A DNA stretch of 33,146 nt from Gnetum montanum (Eukaryota > Streptophyta > Gnetopsida > Gnetales > Gnetaceae). This document shows positions 11,312 to 21,724 of this stretch, in pieces (positions within the stretch are counted from its first letter, which is position 1; the number at the start of each line of letters is the position of its first letter). The notes below the pieces were generated by a model that was given only the letters and a program-made list of their open reading frames with translations, did not search any database and was not told the origin of the DNA. Where the stretch lies: positions 20,938 to 54,083 of the forward strand of contig MNCI01025305.1 in the NCBI GenBank assembly GCA_015680685.1. Reading direction: 5' to 3'. The position numbers were made by a program, and so were the translations under genes.

Positions 11312-11436
11312 CATGACATTGCAGGATTTTGGTTCTTCTTTTTTATGCCTGAGTGGGACAGTGTGCACACAGACCCATGACATTGCAGGATTTTGGTTCT
11401 TTTTTAGGCATTAGTGGGACAGTATGCACACAAATT
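11312..11436. repeat. tandem duplication, 64-bp period, two copies
   Basis: Both units begin CATGACATTGCAGGATTTTG (11312 and 11376) and continue through GTGGGACAGT.TGCACACA with a few small differences and an indel in the T run. Confidence 0.88.
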
Positions 11437-11929
11437 CTCCAATACGTTATGAATTAATGCAAAGTAGCAAACCAAACAAATAGTTAAATTGAACCAAATA
11501 TGTATAGATTAAGACACAAGAGTAAATAATAGCAACATAACTTCTTTAAATCATTTTAGTTGTTATAATTACTGTTATACTATTCAAGGACGTACAACCA
11601 GCAGGGCTACTATAAGAGATAAGAGATAATAACATTGAGGACAAAATTTGTAGCATCAAAGAGATAAATAATGGCTCAAAATCATAACTCAGGTGTTTCC
11701 TATTAAGATAGAGAGAATTATGCACTCTAAGTAGGTGTAATGATAGCCAAAATCAAAAACTTCTCTCCTTTCATAGCATTCTACTACATTAGATTAGAAT
11801 GTGAGGGAGATGAGTTCCGATTGTAACCTTGGCTATCTTTATTACATTCTGCAAATAAACATAAGAAATGCTACATTCTTACACTTAACAATCATCAATT
11901 GGATTTTTAAAATCAAGTCACTGGAATTG
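11437..11929. other. no gene seen
   Basis: AT-rich sequence with no supported coding frame, RNA gene or repeat. It may contain the decayed 3' part of the SWIM transposase relic that ends nearby. Confidence 0.4.
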
Positions 11930-12636
11930 GATTGTGTCCTTACCTTCTATAAATAGTTTTTTACGGCACTTTTGAGAAGAAAGCTTTTGTTGTCGAATTT
12001 TAGTAGGGTTATCCCAATTAGACAATCTTTGAATACTTGCCAAACCATTTTGATTTTCTGAAAACAAAAACTTTAACTAAATCTATTGAACATATTTTTC
12101 AAGTTTAAGAACACTCTATCTGTGGGCATATTTTTTGCAACACTTGTGAATGTCTTTTTCAATTTTGGTATTTTTTCTATCTAACTTGCATTTGCACTAT
12201 CCTCAAATGCTTCCAATTGCTCATCTAATTTGTAAACATCCTTTTTGATGTGCTTATGGGAAGATATTGTAGTGCTCTGTACCTCATTACTATTTGATTT
12301 CCTACTAGTTGATCTGAATGTCTTAGGTGTCATCCCTAATTGTAATGCCTCTTCATGGCTTGGAAACTCATGAGGCATAAATGAATTTAGCTCAAAAGGG
12401 ATTCTTGAATCAAAATACTCATCTTAGAAGAACTTATATGCATTGGTATGTCCTTCCACTAATATCAGAACTTTCATTAAATGCTTGCAAAAATGACTGA
12501 GGTTGTACCATTTACACTCACAGAAAATACTAAAAAAGAGCACCTTAGACACCTTGTACCTAAACATTCTATACCAATGATCCTGCTTCAAATAATTTTG
12601 AGTACACATAAGATATGCATTTTCTATCTTTGAAGA
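11930..12636 (-). pseudogene. SWIM zinc-finger transposase relic, copy 1 (C-terminal part)
   Basis: The minus-strand reading contains a SWIM-type zinc finger, CECKWYNLSHFCKH (CxCx8CxH), followed by LMKVLILVEGHTNAYKFF, a stop, then DEYFDSRIPFELNSF and a charged tail (12181-12378). The same sequence, with the same stop after KFF, is found at 25749-26060. SWIM fingers are typical of Mutator-like transposases and related plant proteins. The part coding for the catalytic core is absent. Upstream, at about 12621-12630, the sequence switches abruptly to the Merlin N-terminal segment. Confidence 0.75.
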
Positions 12637-12772
12637 ATCTTTTTGTTTTTCCATTGCTATGTTACAATTTGAACATACTTTTTCTCTATATAAAAGACCT
12701 AACTCTTGATAGAAATTAATACAATCTTTTAATTTTTTGAATTCTTTGATATGGTTGTTCCTTGATGAAAGA
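12424..12772 (-). pseudogene. chimeric reading frame: Merlin N-terminus fused to the SWIM finger
   Basis: One open minus-strand frame runs from a likely splice acceptor (TTTTAG before GATCTTTCA, about 12773) for about 115 codons. The first half (HIKEFKKLKDCINFYQELG, then KVCSNCNIAMEKQKDSSK) is the Merlin transposase start, as at 9165-9290. The second half (ENAYLMCTQNYLKQDHW, then the SWIM finger) matches the second SWIM relic. The change occurs near 12625 without loss of frame. An internal ATG lies at 12654. Whether it was ever expressed is unknown; it ends in the TAA shared by both SWIM copies. Confidence 0.6.
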
Positions 12773-13193
12773 TCCTAAAATATAAATATCATTGTCAATA
12801 ACAAATTCATTACTCAAGCTATTTAAGATTTGATAAAATAATTAATAAATCATACAACTAGGTAAAACTCAATAAAAAATAATATCTCAAATTGAAAATA
12901 TTGGCAAAACTCGTGCAATTAAATTACTCTTATGCTATACAAAACTACAAAAAACAATAAAGTCTTATAAAAAAACATGAAAAAGAATGATGTAAAATGG
13001 TGCTAAACAATGCTTAGAATTAACCATATTAGTACATTCAACAAATTCTTATTAATTTGTGGAATTAATGTTCAATTTGAATTATAATAGCATACATAGT
13101 TTATCATTGCATAAGGAGGAAGGCACTTACACTAGGTTTTGTAATTCTCTAGATATTCAAGCTCATTTGTAGCAATAAAAAAATTAGGAGGCT
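12640..13193. repeat. repeat copy 2: Merlin N-terminal and upstream sequence
   Basis: Second copy of 9165-9722, in the same orientation. It stops exactly where the LTR at 13194 begins (AATTAGGAGGCT, then TGATGAGCGG; copy 1 reads AATTAGGAGGTTTGTG). Element B therefore inserted into this repeat, or recombined with something that had. Confidence 0.85.
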
Positions 13194-14013
13194 TGATGAG
13201 CGGTGAGGTACCCCTACACTCAACCATATGAATACAAGCATTTCACATGTGATCCAGTCGAATTCCAAGGATTAAGTGCCTATGTACCCTTGTGGAACAA
13301 TGATAGGTTGATTAATCGTTGTCTTCCCAAACTTACTTGTATGTCACAATTGTATGGTTAAGTAAGCTTGAGGCATATGATTGTTATGGCTTTTATGTGT
13401 TTTATATCTTGCACTAATAAGGGGAAGAGAGCGAAATAACTAAGTAACTAACTTAAATTAACTATTCATTAACTAAGTTCTAAGTACTCCTAACACCAGT
13501 ATCTATTCCCACTTTTCGTACACATCCTAAACCAGTGCAATGTTGCTGAGATTACCAAATGCTACTCATTACTGGATTACCAAGCGCTACACGCATGCTC
13601 GAAGCGATCGTACTGAGTGTATTTAACTAAGAGAGTTGTATGGTGAAAGAGATCATTAATTAACTAGGAAATCATTAAATAATAATTAACACTAATTAAT
13701 CTATTCTGTATGCTACAAGGTTTTCATAAAGTTCGTCTTTATTGTCGTACACAAAGTGTGCTCACGTACACAATGCTTGAATAAAGATCCGTTCACTCTA
13801 TGACTCCTACTACGGGTGTGCAGAAATAATTCTAACTATGGAAGGAAAAATGGCAAGAGTTTGGCTAAGGGACTAACTTCTATCTATTGAAACCAAGGGT
13901 GCTGCCTCTTATTTATAGGCAAGGAGATGGGCCGCGATATTGGGTATCTAACATCACATGGTTGATTTGATATCGTGGACATGATATTGTGGACGCGATA
14001 TCATGGTTCATCA
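13194..14013 (-). mobile_element. 3' LTR of element B (subfamily 1, 820 bp)
   Basis: Bounded by TGATGAGCGG (13194) and GGTTCATCA (14013), with the PPT directly to the right. The TATA box is at 13908-13917 (minus). The U3 palindromes are badly decayed (GCGATATTGG, TTGATATCGT, GCGATATCAT). The long U5 resembles that of the 3' LTR of element A and differs in length and sequence from the 5' LTR of B. Confidence 0.88.
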
Positions 14014-14021
14014 TACCCCCA
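14014..14021 (-). other. polypurine tract of element B
   Basis: TGGGGGTA on the minus strand directly before the LTR start. It is preceded by a stretch (GGACGAGTTTTCATTCAGTC) that is nearly the same before the PPT of element C. Confidence 0.8.
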
Positions 14022-15890
14022 TGACTGAATGAAAACTCGTCCTTGAGTTCCTTACAAAATATTGGGAAGGTATGGGATTATTAACTGAATGACCATTGAT
14101 GGTGGAATTGGTTGACTAACTCAACGTGCCCAATGAACGGATCAACAATACAATATATGACAGCATTTGTGTTCATGACCACAAAAGTGAACACTGTACA
14201 CAAATGACATCCAGCCTTATTTGGCAGTTGGGAGAGAAGAAGGAGAGAGAGAAAAGAAGAAGACGTGTTGTTGCCAATACCAAGATTGCGTCTTCCATTA
14301 TCCATCCATAGCCATGCCACCAATCTTGCTCCTTTTGCAAACGTTCCAATTCTAGTCCATCCTGAGTGTTTCCTCCAGGTCTAGTCCCTTGTTGTATGAT
14401 TGCCATCTACACACACAACACAGTCACAGATGAGCAAGGGTAGATAAATCACAATGCAGTTGATACCTTGCCTTGATGTAAAGTGCATTGGCTGAGTTGT
14501 GGTTATGGAAAATACTGATTCTGGAGTTTTAACACAAGTGACTACCTAAGGTGTAGGGGTTAGGAAAAGTTGAAAAAATTGTGCCAGGGACCCCATGATG
14601 AAGAGCGAACCTCCAGTAGCGATAGGATGGAAAAAGATAAGGAATAAGAAAGATGGAGAAAAAGTAACAATGGCAACACGAGGAAAATGGATGTCATGGA
14701 TGGGGATGAAACAAAAAAATTTTATTACAGGAAATGTTTAAGGGAAAGAAGTTAACAAATGCACCAAAAAGGAATGCCATTGGATCCTTCCCAAAGCAGG
14801 CTCATGCCTTTAGTGCCCTAACAGACCCACAAACCAAAGAGTCCGTAGGCTCTAGGAATGTCAATTGGAAGCAACAGTTAAAAACTTACCCATAAGAAAT
14901 TACCAAGGAAGAACAATGCATCAACCAAGATATAGACTAATGATAAAATCGGTAATGAGGTGAGAAACGGAAAAGAAAGGTGGAGAGTAAAGGATGGAAT
15001 GGAAACCCAAGAACAAGGTTGTGTAAAGTCCCTTGTGTGTTTCATGGTTACTGTGATCGAGTAGAACTCATTCCAAATCCAGGCTCAACAATCCACATTC
15101 AGTGACTCTGCATTAACACATTTGACCAGCCCATCCCCTTGAAGAAACAAGAATGCCTCTACAAAAAGCCACCACCATTCCGAGGAGAGCGAGATAGAGA
15201 ACCAAGAAGCGAGAAGGGACCTTAGTTAGAGAGAACCTTCAGGCATGGATATCATATCTTGGTAGCTCCATAACCAGTGCTTGTAGCCCAACTTCATTAT
15301 TTTGTCTAAGGGGTGTGCTTTGAATTCTCACTATTTTTTTTCATGTGAGTACCACACCATGCAAAGACTTATTTTTATGTATTCAGCTTCCAGTGATTTG
15401 ATGAATGGTCAGAATGGCGAAAAACCCAAGCAAAAAGCATCCAAGTACTCAAGAGAATAGCCAGTATAAATGCATAGAATCCCCTTGAAGTCACACCCTT
15501 TTCATCCTCTGAGTCCTTCCTTAGTCTAAGAAATACTCAACCAACAATTTGTTAATAATTTTATTAGAGAAGGGGATTGTACAATTCCAAGCCAAGGGAA
15601 ACCATAGGATTTTATGGATGCATGAATGTTGTGGACTCATTGTCTGTTTAATCAAGAGAACCATACCTTAATATCAACATCATACTTCAAAGGTAAAATC
15701 CAAACATTAGCAATCAATATGATATTATTCATGCCACCATCATGAACACTTATTCGGTGACGAACAAAACAAAATAAAGTAATGACACAAAGAAATGGTA
15801 AAAATATGAACAATGGTGTAAAAAAAAATAAGAAAAATTAAAGAAATGTGCAAAAAAAAATGTGTAAAACAAAAACTTAGAAAAAACTAA
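14022..15890 (-). other. non-coding spacer of element B
   Basis: Corresponds to 5556-7510 of element A. It has no conserved reading frame; short open frames such as 14081-14406 cover a purine-rich tract and do not persist in A. No envelope-like gene was recognised. Confidence 0.6.
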
Positions 15891-15903
15891 GGGCCTTCAA
15901 TGA

Positions 15904-17178
15904 TTAGCAAAGGTGGCCATCTTCCCCATGATTGAGTTGGAAGAACGAGATCTGAAATAAGGAGCATGGTTGCCCACCTGTAGAGGTAGCATATGTTATG
16001 GCTATCTTAAACTCATGGAAGGGTTTTGTTTGTTGCATATTGACTAACAGTCTCTTATCTAGGCTCTCAGGTTTATATATGGTCATGGCTCCTGAAGGGA
16101 AAGTTGCATAGATAATGTAAGGTCCTTTCCACAGTGTTTGAAATTTGGTACTTTGTTACACATGTGTGGGGTTCCAGTAGAGAACCTTATCACCTGGTTG
16201 AAACTTAACTTTCCTAATTTTTAGGTCATGACGTTGTTTATTAAATGCCTTATGAAACTCATTAGATGATAGGGTAGCTAATCGATTCTCTTCTAGCAAG
16301 TTAAGAGTCATCAATCATTATTTTTGTGCTAGATCAAGGTCAAGGTTGAGGTCACATGTCGTGGCTAGTGTACGGAGCTCTATTTGAATAGGGAGCATTG
16401 AAAGTTTTCCATACACTAACTTGTAGGGAGAATAGCTTGTAGGGAGCTTCCAAGTGGAGCTGTATGCCCAAAGAGCATCATTCAATTTAGTGCTCCAGTC
16501 TCGCCTATATTTGTTAATGGTTTTGGTCAATATCTTAGTAATCTCCCTATTGGTGACCTTGGCTTGACTGTTTACTTGGAGGTGGTATGGTATAGTCAAT
16601 TTGTGCTCAACCCCTAAGTGTTACATTAACTTCTGAAAAGTTGCACCTGTAAAGTGTGTACGATTATTGGAGATAAGTGCACACGGCACACCAAACCTGT
16701 TGACGATTTTTTGTTGTATAAATCGTGCAGCCGTAGATGATGTGCAGTCTGTTACTGCAGCCGCTTCAACCCATTTGGTTAAGTAATCAATAGCAATGAT
16801 GATATATGCCTTTCTGTTGGATATCAGTGTAATAGGCCCCATAAAATCTATTCCCCAAATATCGAAGGGTTCCAAAGGTTAAATCCATTATTGCGAACCC
16901 TCCATTCTAGCAGTCATTCCACCATCACGTTGGCAATGTTCACAAGATTGGGCAAAATGATGGGCGTCCCGAAATAGTATTGGCCAATAATATCCTGCAA
17001 GCAAGACCTTGGTAGCCGTTCGTCTCCCAACATAATGACCCCCACAGGGGCTCTCATGAGCATCTTGGAGAACTATTAATTGATCTTGATTGGGCACACA
17101 CCATCAAACCAAGCCATTGGGACAGACTTTATAGATTTGTCCCTTGATTTCCATGAAGTACTTGGTATTGTGAAGAAA
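15904..17178 (-). pseudogene. int: integrase of element B
   Basis: The HHCC zinc-binding domain is preserved: HESPCGGHYVGRRTATK, YYWPILFRDAHHFAQSCEHC (16888-17097). The core has the first catalytic Asp in IWGIDFMGP. The second Asp is asparagine (ALISNNRTHF; element A has FDNGTHF), and the catalytic Glu position is lysine (QAKVTNREI, 16558-16560). The C-terminal module (YKPESLDKRLLVNMQQTKPF) ends in FFQLNHGEDGHLC at 15904, overlapping a purine-rich GGGGAAGATGG. Stops separate the pieces, but all lie in one frame. It would not be catalytically active as read. Confidence 0.88.
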
Positions 17179-18968
17179 CTATTTTTTCTTCCTAAATTCC
17201 AACCCCTGTGGTGTTTTTTGGGAAATGAGATAAGTAAGAATGCTACTATACCAATTTATTTCCGTGGGTTGATCATTTGCTACACCGGCAAAGAGGGTTT
17301 CATCAGGAAAATGGTCAGATACAGCATATTCATCCTCTTTGCTGTCCCAACGCAACCGAGATAGGTGATTTGTGACTACATTCTCGGTGCCTTTGCGATC
17401 TACTATTGTTAAATCAAACTTTTGAAGAATTACCAACCAACGTATGATATGTGGGCTAACAGTTGGCTTGTTCATAAGGAACCTAATTGCACTATGATCC
17501 GTATGGATGTATACTTTGTAGCCCAATACGTAGTGCCTAAATTTGTCCAGTGCAAACACTATAGCCATTAATTCCTTTTTCGTAGTCATGTAGTTGAGTT
17601 GTGCACCAGTGATACTTTTACTGGCACAGTGGATGTAATAAAATCATTTTTGTTCATCTAATTGTGTCAGTAAGACTCCTAAGGCGTAATTAGATGCATC
17701 GGTCATGATATGGAATGACCTGGACCAGTTAGGGGCTTGTAGAATGGGAGTTCTCACAAGCCTCTGTTTGAGAGTTTGGAATGCTTGTTCACATTCCCTG
17801 GTCCATTTGAATGGTGCATCTTTTTTCGTTAATTCCACTAACGGCTTGGCGATTTTGGAGAAGTTCTCGATAAATCTCCTATAGTAGCCAGTGTGTCCAA
17901 GGACTGACCGAATGTCCTTGATAGTCTCTGGTTGTTGGGTAATTCCTTGGATGACTTTAATTTTTTCTGGATCCACCTCTATTCTTGATTGTGAAATTTT
18001 ATGCCCCAATACGATGCCCTATTGAACCATCAAATGGCTCTTCTACCAGTTGTGCTTTAGGTTGGTTTCAACACATTGTTTCAATACTTGCTCTAACTGG
18101 TCGAGGGCTTGATCAAAGCTCATCCCATAAGTGGAGAAGTCGTCCATGAAGACTTCTACTCCGTTACCTATTTGCTGTTGAAATATGCTTAGAACTAATC
18201 GTTGGAATGTGGCAAGGGCATTGCACAAGCCAAAAGGCATTTGTTTGTATGCAAACGTTCCCCAAGGACTGGTGAACGTTGTTTTGGCTTGGTCTTCTGG
18301 TGCGATTCGTATTTGGTTGTACCCACTATACCCATCCTGAAAACTATAATAGCGATGCCCTGCTATAGTGTCTAAGACTTGGTCAACAAATGGCAATGGG
18401 AAGTGATCCTTGAATGTTGCCATATTCAATAGCCTAAAGTCTATACATACCCTTCATTTACCTCCTTTTTTGGTACGATTACAAGAGGACTAACCCACTC
18501 GCTATCAGCAATGGGGTAAATGAACCCAACCTTGAGAAGCTGCTCTATCTCCTCTTTCACTATTTGTTTTAACTTCAGGTTCAATCGCCTCTCGAGTTGC
18601 TTGCGAGGTTTCATGGAGGGGTCCATGTAAATCCTATGCTGGCATATCCTAGGATCTATTTCGGTTAGTTCAAGGTATGACCAGGCAAAGGTTGTTGACC
18701 ACTTATTTATCACCTTCAGCAAACTTTCTTTTTGCTTGGGTGCGAGCTTTGCGTTGATGATTACCGATTTTCTATTTTTAAGGGTCATGTATTCCAAACC
18801 GGTGGGCAACGATTTTAAATCTAGCGGCTCTTGTTTAAACTTCTCAGGAATCTCCAACTTCCCCCAATTAATGTTTTCAGGGTTAAGGGCTGGAAGTTGG
18901 CCACAGACCTGCTCAAGTGCATCCATGCTTTCAACGTAAGTACTAGTTATCCCCTCAGTTAGTTCCAT
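17179..18968 (-). pseudogene. pol: reverse transcriptase and RNase H of element B
   Basis: RT finger and palm blocks: EEIEQLLKVGFIYPIADS, DGYSGYNQIRIAPEDQ, MPFGLCNALATFQR and the intact catalytic box FMDD (18139-18150). The connection reads GHTGYYRRFIENFSKIAKPL. RNase H includes DASNYALGVLLTQ, ELMAIVFALDKFRHY and HTDHSAIRFLMNKP. In the family this copies RNA to DNA and removes the template. A one-base deletion in the A run of the VPKK motif (about 18475) shifts the frame. Stops near 18040, 17641 and 17177 break it further. Otherwise it is the best preserved RT here and the best basis for classification. Confidence 0.9.
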
Positions 18969-19064
18969 GCATGTTATTGAGTTGCTCTCTCGATCAGCTA
19001 TCAGCCACTAGGTGTCTTCTTGTTGTGTGGCTGCTACATATAGGCACTGTTGTATGTCAATATC

Positions 19065-20045
19065 TTATGCACACCGATTGCATGTAGGCAATGTTGAACT
19101 TCGCATCACCCATGATTTCTGCACGCAATGGCACCTTGTGTCACCATATGCGATGCATGGAACTCTCTTCCTCTCAATCTTCCCAAAATTATTTTTCTTG
19201 GATATTTCCAAGAAAAGATTGCAGATTCCTAGGCATGCATCAATTGTGCTCAGCCATGCTTTTCCCATTATTATGGAAAAATCTCCCTGGTCATTATTTA
19301 TTTGAATCACTAGGAAATTGACTGGGTAGGACCAACCACCCACGGTGGTAACAATGTCCTCAACCTGTCCCAACAGAACAGTGATGGACTGGTTGACTAG
19401 CTCTAAGCGAATATTGCTCTTATTGAGTGCAGGCAGGTTCCAAGCTTTATACAATTCTTGCGAGATTAAGTTGACTCCAAAGCCTGAGTCAAGAAGAGCC
19501 TTATGAGCTTCATTCTCAGCGACTTGAAGGTAAATTAGGGGATTCCCAGGATCAAATAGTTTCTTGGGAAGGTGACCTACCTTAATCCAGTCAGTTACGG
19601 TATGTGTTAACATAACCATGTGCATTAGGAGCGTCTTTTTGTTTGAAGGGGTTCCCGAAACATTATTTGGTATGGCGGTGTTTAGATGTTCAACCGCTTG
19701 TGAGGGTGAGGGCTTAGTTGGATTGTTGGCTCTAAAGAAAGATCGTTTCGGTGTAAAACTATTAGGACCAACTGAGAATTGAGGATTGGAAGCCCTCGTG
19801 ACATTAGGTTGTTGCGGTTGTGTGGGAAATACCCTTGGCGTTGTTGGAGCGGTTGGTTGTGGAGCAACTGGTGTGAGAGCTGCGGATAGATTTGGAGGAT
19901 GGTATTCATGTGGGGTGTTCCTTCCTGGGGGGGAAGTCTGGTGATATTCCTGAACTAGGTAGTGATGTTGTGGGATTACGTAACCCATAGGGTCACTTGG
20001 AGGAATCGGCTGCCGGCAAGGGTACTGTTGTTTCGGCGGTGGCAT
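19065..20045 (-). pseudogene. Gag C-terminal tail and aspartic protease of element B
   Basis: An open stretch of 326 codons. Residues 1-100 are rich in Pro, Gln and Thr (end of Gag). The protease active site is KALLDSGFGVNLIS (Asp 186), followed by LVNQSITVLLGQVEDIVTTV, FLVIQINNDQGDFSIIMGKA and a C-terminal region conserved with element A. It lies in the same frame as gag upstream and RT downstream, so Gag-Pol was made as one chain. The DSG active site is an accepted variant of DTG. This segment itself has no internal stop, but the upstream and downstream junctions do. Confidence 0.85.
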
Positions 20046-20078
20046 CCCCCATGACTATGGGTATTACCACTGCTGATG

Positions 20079-21219
20079 TTATCCGATGGGTTGTGGTGGA
20101 GTTCCACTTGGATAATACATTAAGGGTTGGTGGAACTGTCTTGGGTTACCTTGGGAATAAGGTAACCTACGGGGTGTCTGCCGTTTGTTGAGTCTCGGGT
20201 TAAGTGCATACACCCCAGACTCTTGTAGATGTGAGATGATTGGACAACATCCCTTAGGATGGTCATAGTAGCAGATCTCACATCCACCATCATCGTCTAT
20301 GTCTGATTCCACAACCTCATCGGAGATAGTAATTTTCCCCTTACCCTTGTCACGTGCAGGTCCTAAATCTCTCTGCTTTTTCTTATCCTTGTCACTACCT
20401 CGTTCCTCCTTAGACTCCTCTACGATCTTTAGGACAGTTTCAATTTTACTGTCTAAGGAGCTCCATACTTCTTCTACCTTAGCCGCTACCTCTGTTGTTA
20501 GTTTTTGAATCGGCAAGGTTTTTCTGTTCACCAACTCTTCAAGTAGTGACTCATCCTCTTCATCGCAAAATTTCTCTTCCTTCTTCCAAAGGGAGGGATC
20601 ACGGTTGTATTCTTCCACACTTTCCCTTTTTCGTAGCTCACCTTCTTCTTTTGCTACTTGTTCCAACAAGCGATGCACTTCATGGGCTCTGAGTTTTGAT
20701 AGTCTTCCTTGGGCACAAGTACCAAGGGTCCTCTGAGTCTCATGCCTTAGCCCATCCACAATGTGGTGAAGTTGATTACGTTGAGCGTACCCATGGCCCG
20801 AGCAACGATGTAACAATGTGTAGTAGCGGGCCATGGCAGCATCCAAGGGTTCATGATTACCTTGCTTCCATCCTTGGATCTGCTTACACAAGTTAGACAC
20901 TTTGGAGTACGTCTGATACTTATCGTTAAAGAGTTCTAACATCGTACTCCACCTCCGAATGGTTTCCGGTTCTAAGGACCTGTACCAACTCTCTGCTTCT
21001 TTAATGAGTGTCCTTGGAAACAACTTAAGTTTTTTCCACTCGTTCTCTATGTTTTGCAAGGCGCAGGCATCGTGGAATGCCTGTAAATGATGCTACGGAT
21101 CAGCGTTGTATCCCCCTTCAAAATGTGGGATATTGTTCATGTCTAAGTGCTTGATCCAACTATCTTTTAAATGCCTTGTTGGTATCCTTACTACCTCCGT
21201 TATATCGTACTGAGGCACT
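20079..21219 (-). pseudogene. gag: gag of element B (nearly intact)
   Basis: The open part (326 codons from 21059) contains the capsid-like SLEPETIRRWSTMLELFNDK, a long charged helix, and a zinc knuckle CEICYYDHPKGCC with Cys 260, Cys 263, His 267 and Cys 272 (CX2CX3HX4C), a spacing found in Athila/Tat Gag proteins. Homology to a Gypsy capsid N-terminus extends upstream of the first ATG: WIKHLDMNNIPHFEGGYNAD, then a TAG, then HHLQAFHDACALQNIENEW. The true start therefore lies near or above 21219 and the ATG at 21059 is internal. The frame joins protease without a shift. Confidence 0.87.
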
Positions 21220-21260
21220 TAACTAGGAGGAAAGGGTAAGAGAATCTAATCTAGCCTAAG
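21220..21260 (-). other. very short gap between gag and 5' LTR; no primer binding site recognised
   Basis: Only about 40 bases separate the first gag-like codons from the end of LTR homology. No stretch complementary to a common plant tRNA 3' end (for example the TGGTATCAGAGC type) was recognised. The leader and primer site may be deleted, or the LTR edge is misplaced. Confidence 0.4.
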
Positions 21261-21723
21261 TGCGATGAGCATCCGTTCCTTGATTATCCATACACATCCT
21301 TAAATGCTCGTAATCAAGTCATACTCATTCCGCATTACTAGGAGATAAGGATGAGAGAGAAAGCAATAAATAACATTAAATAAAATCCTATTCCATGCAC
21401 TGCAAGGTTTATCCAGGAAGTTCGTCTTTATTGTCATACACAACTTGTGTTCAGGTACAATGTTGCTCGAATAAAGATCCGTTCACTTTAGGACTCCTAC
21501 TATGGGCACATGGAAAATATTCTATCTCTGGAGTGATCATTCTGCCAAAGTTTCCGTACTTCTAGCCTAGGATGATGAAACAAGAGAGAGCCACCTCTTA
21601 TTTATAGAGATGACGATGCACCGCGATATCATGTACGCAATATCGCATGGGACAACACGATATCACGTACGCGATATTGCATGGGATGCGATATCACGGT
21701 GGCTGTGATATCACATCTCATCA
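21261..21723 (-). mobile_element. 5' LTR of element B (subfamily 2, short U5)
   Basis: U3 starts at 21723 (minus: TGATGAGATG) and the TATA box is at 21597-21606. The R/U5 block AATAAAGACGAACTT lies near 21420-21435. The U5 tail (GGATGTGTATGG, AATCAAGG) matches the LTR at 1-421 and not the 3' LTR of B. The right end is firm; the left end is placed by similarity to 1-421. Confidence 0.78.
21623..21714. promoter_or_regulatory. decayed GATATC palindrome array in U3
   Basis: Two 24-bp units (21623-21646 and 21657-21680) derive from the double palindrome seen intact at 32696-32719. Two single 10-bp units follow (GCGATATCAC 21688-21697, GTGATATCAC 21705-21714). Nearly all differences from the perfect form are CG to CA or TG, as expected from deamination of methylated CpG. 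Confidence 0.65.
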
Positions 21724-21724
21724 A

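Larger units (their letters stand above)
13194..21723 (-). mobile_element. Element B: near-complete Ty3/Gypsy (Athila/Tat-like) retrotransposon
   Basis: From right to left: 5' LTR, gag, protease, RT, RNase H, integrase, 1.9-kb spacer, PPT, 3' LTR. Gag and pol form one continuous frame of about 1770 codons (21219 to 15904), broken by a single one-base deletion in RT and a dozen or so stops. The flanking pentamers do not match (AGGCT on the left, ATCAT on the right), and the two LTRs belong to different subfamilies. This may therefore be a recombinant and not a single clean insertion. Confidence 0.88.
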
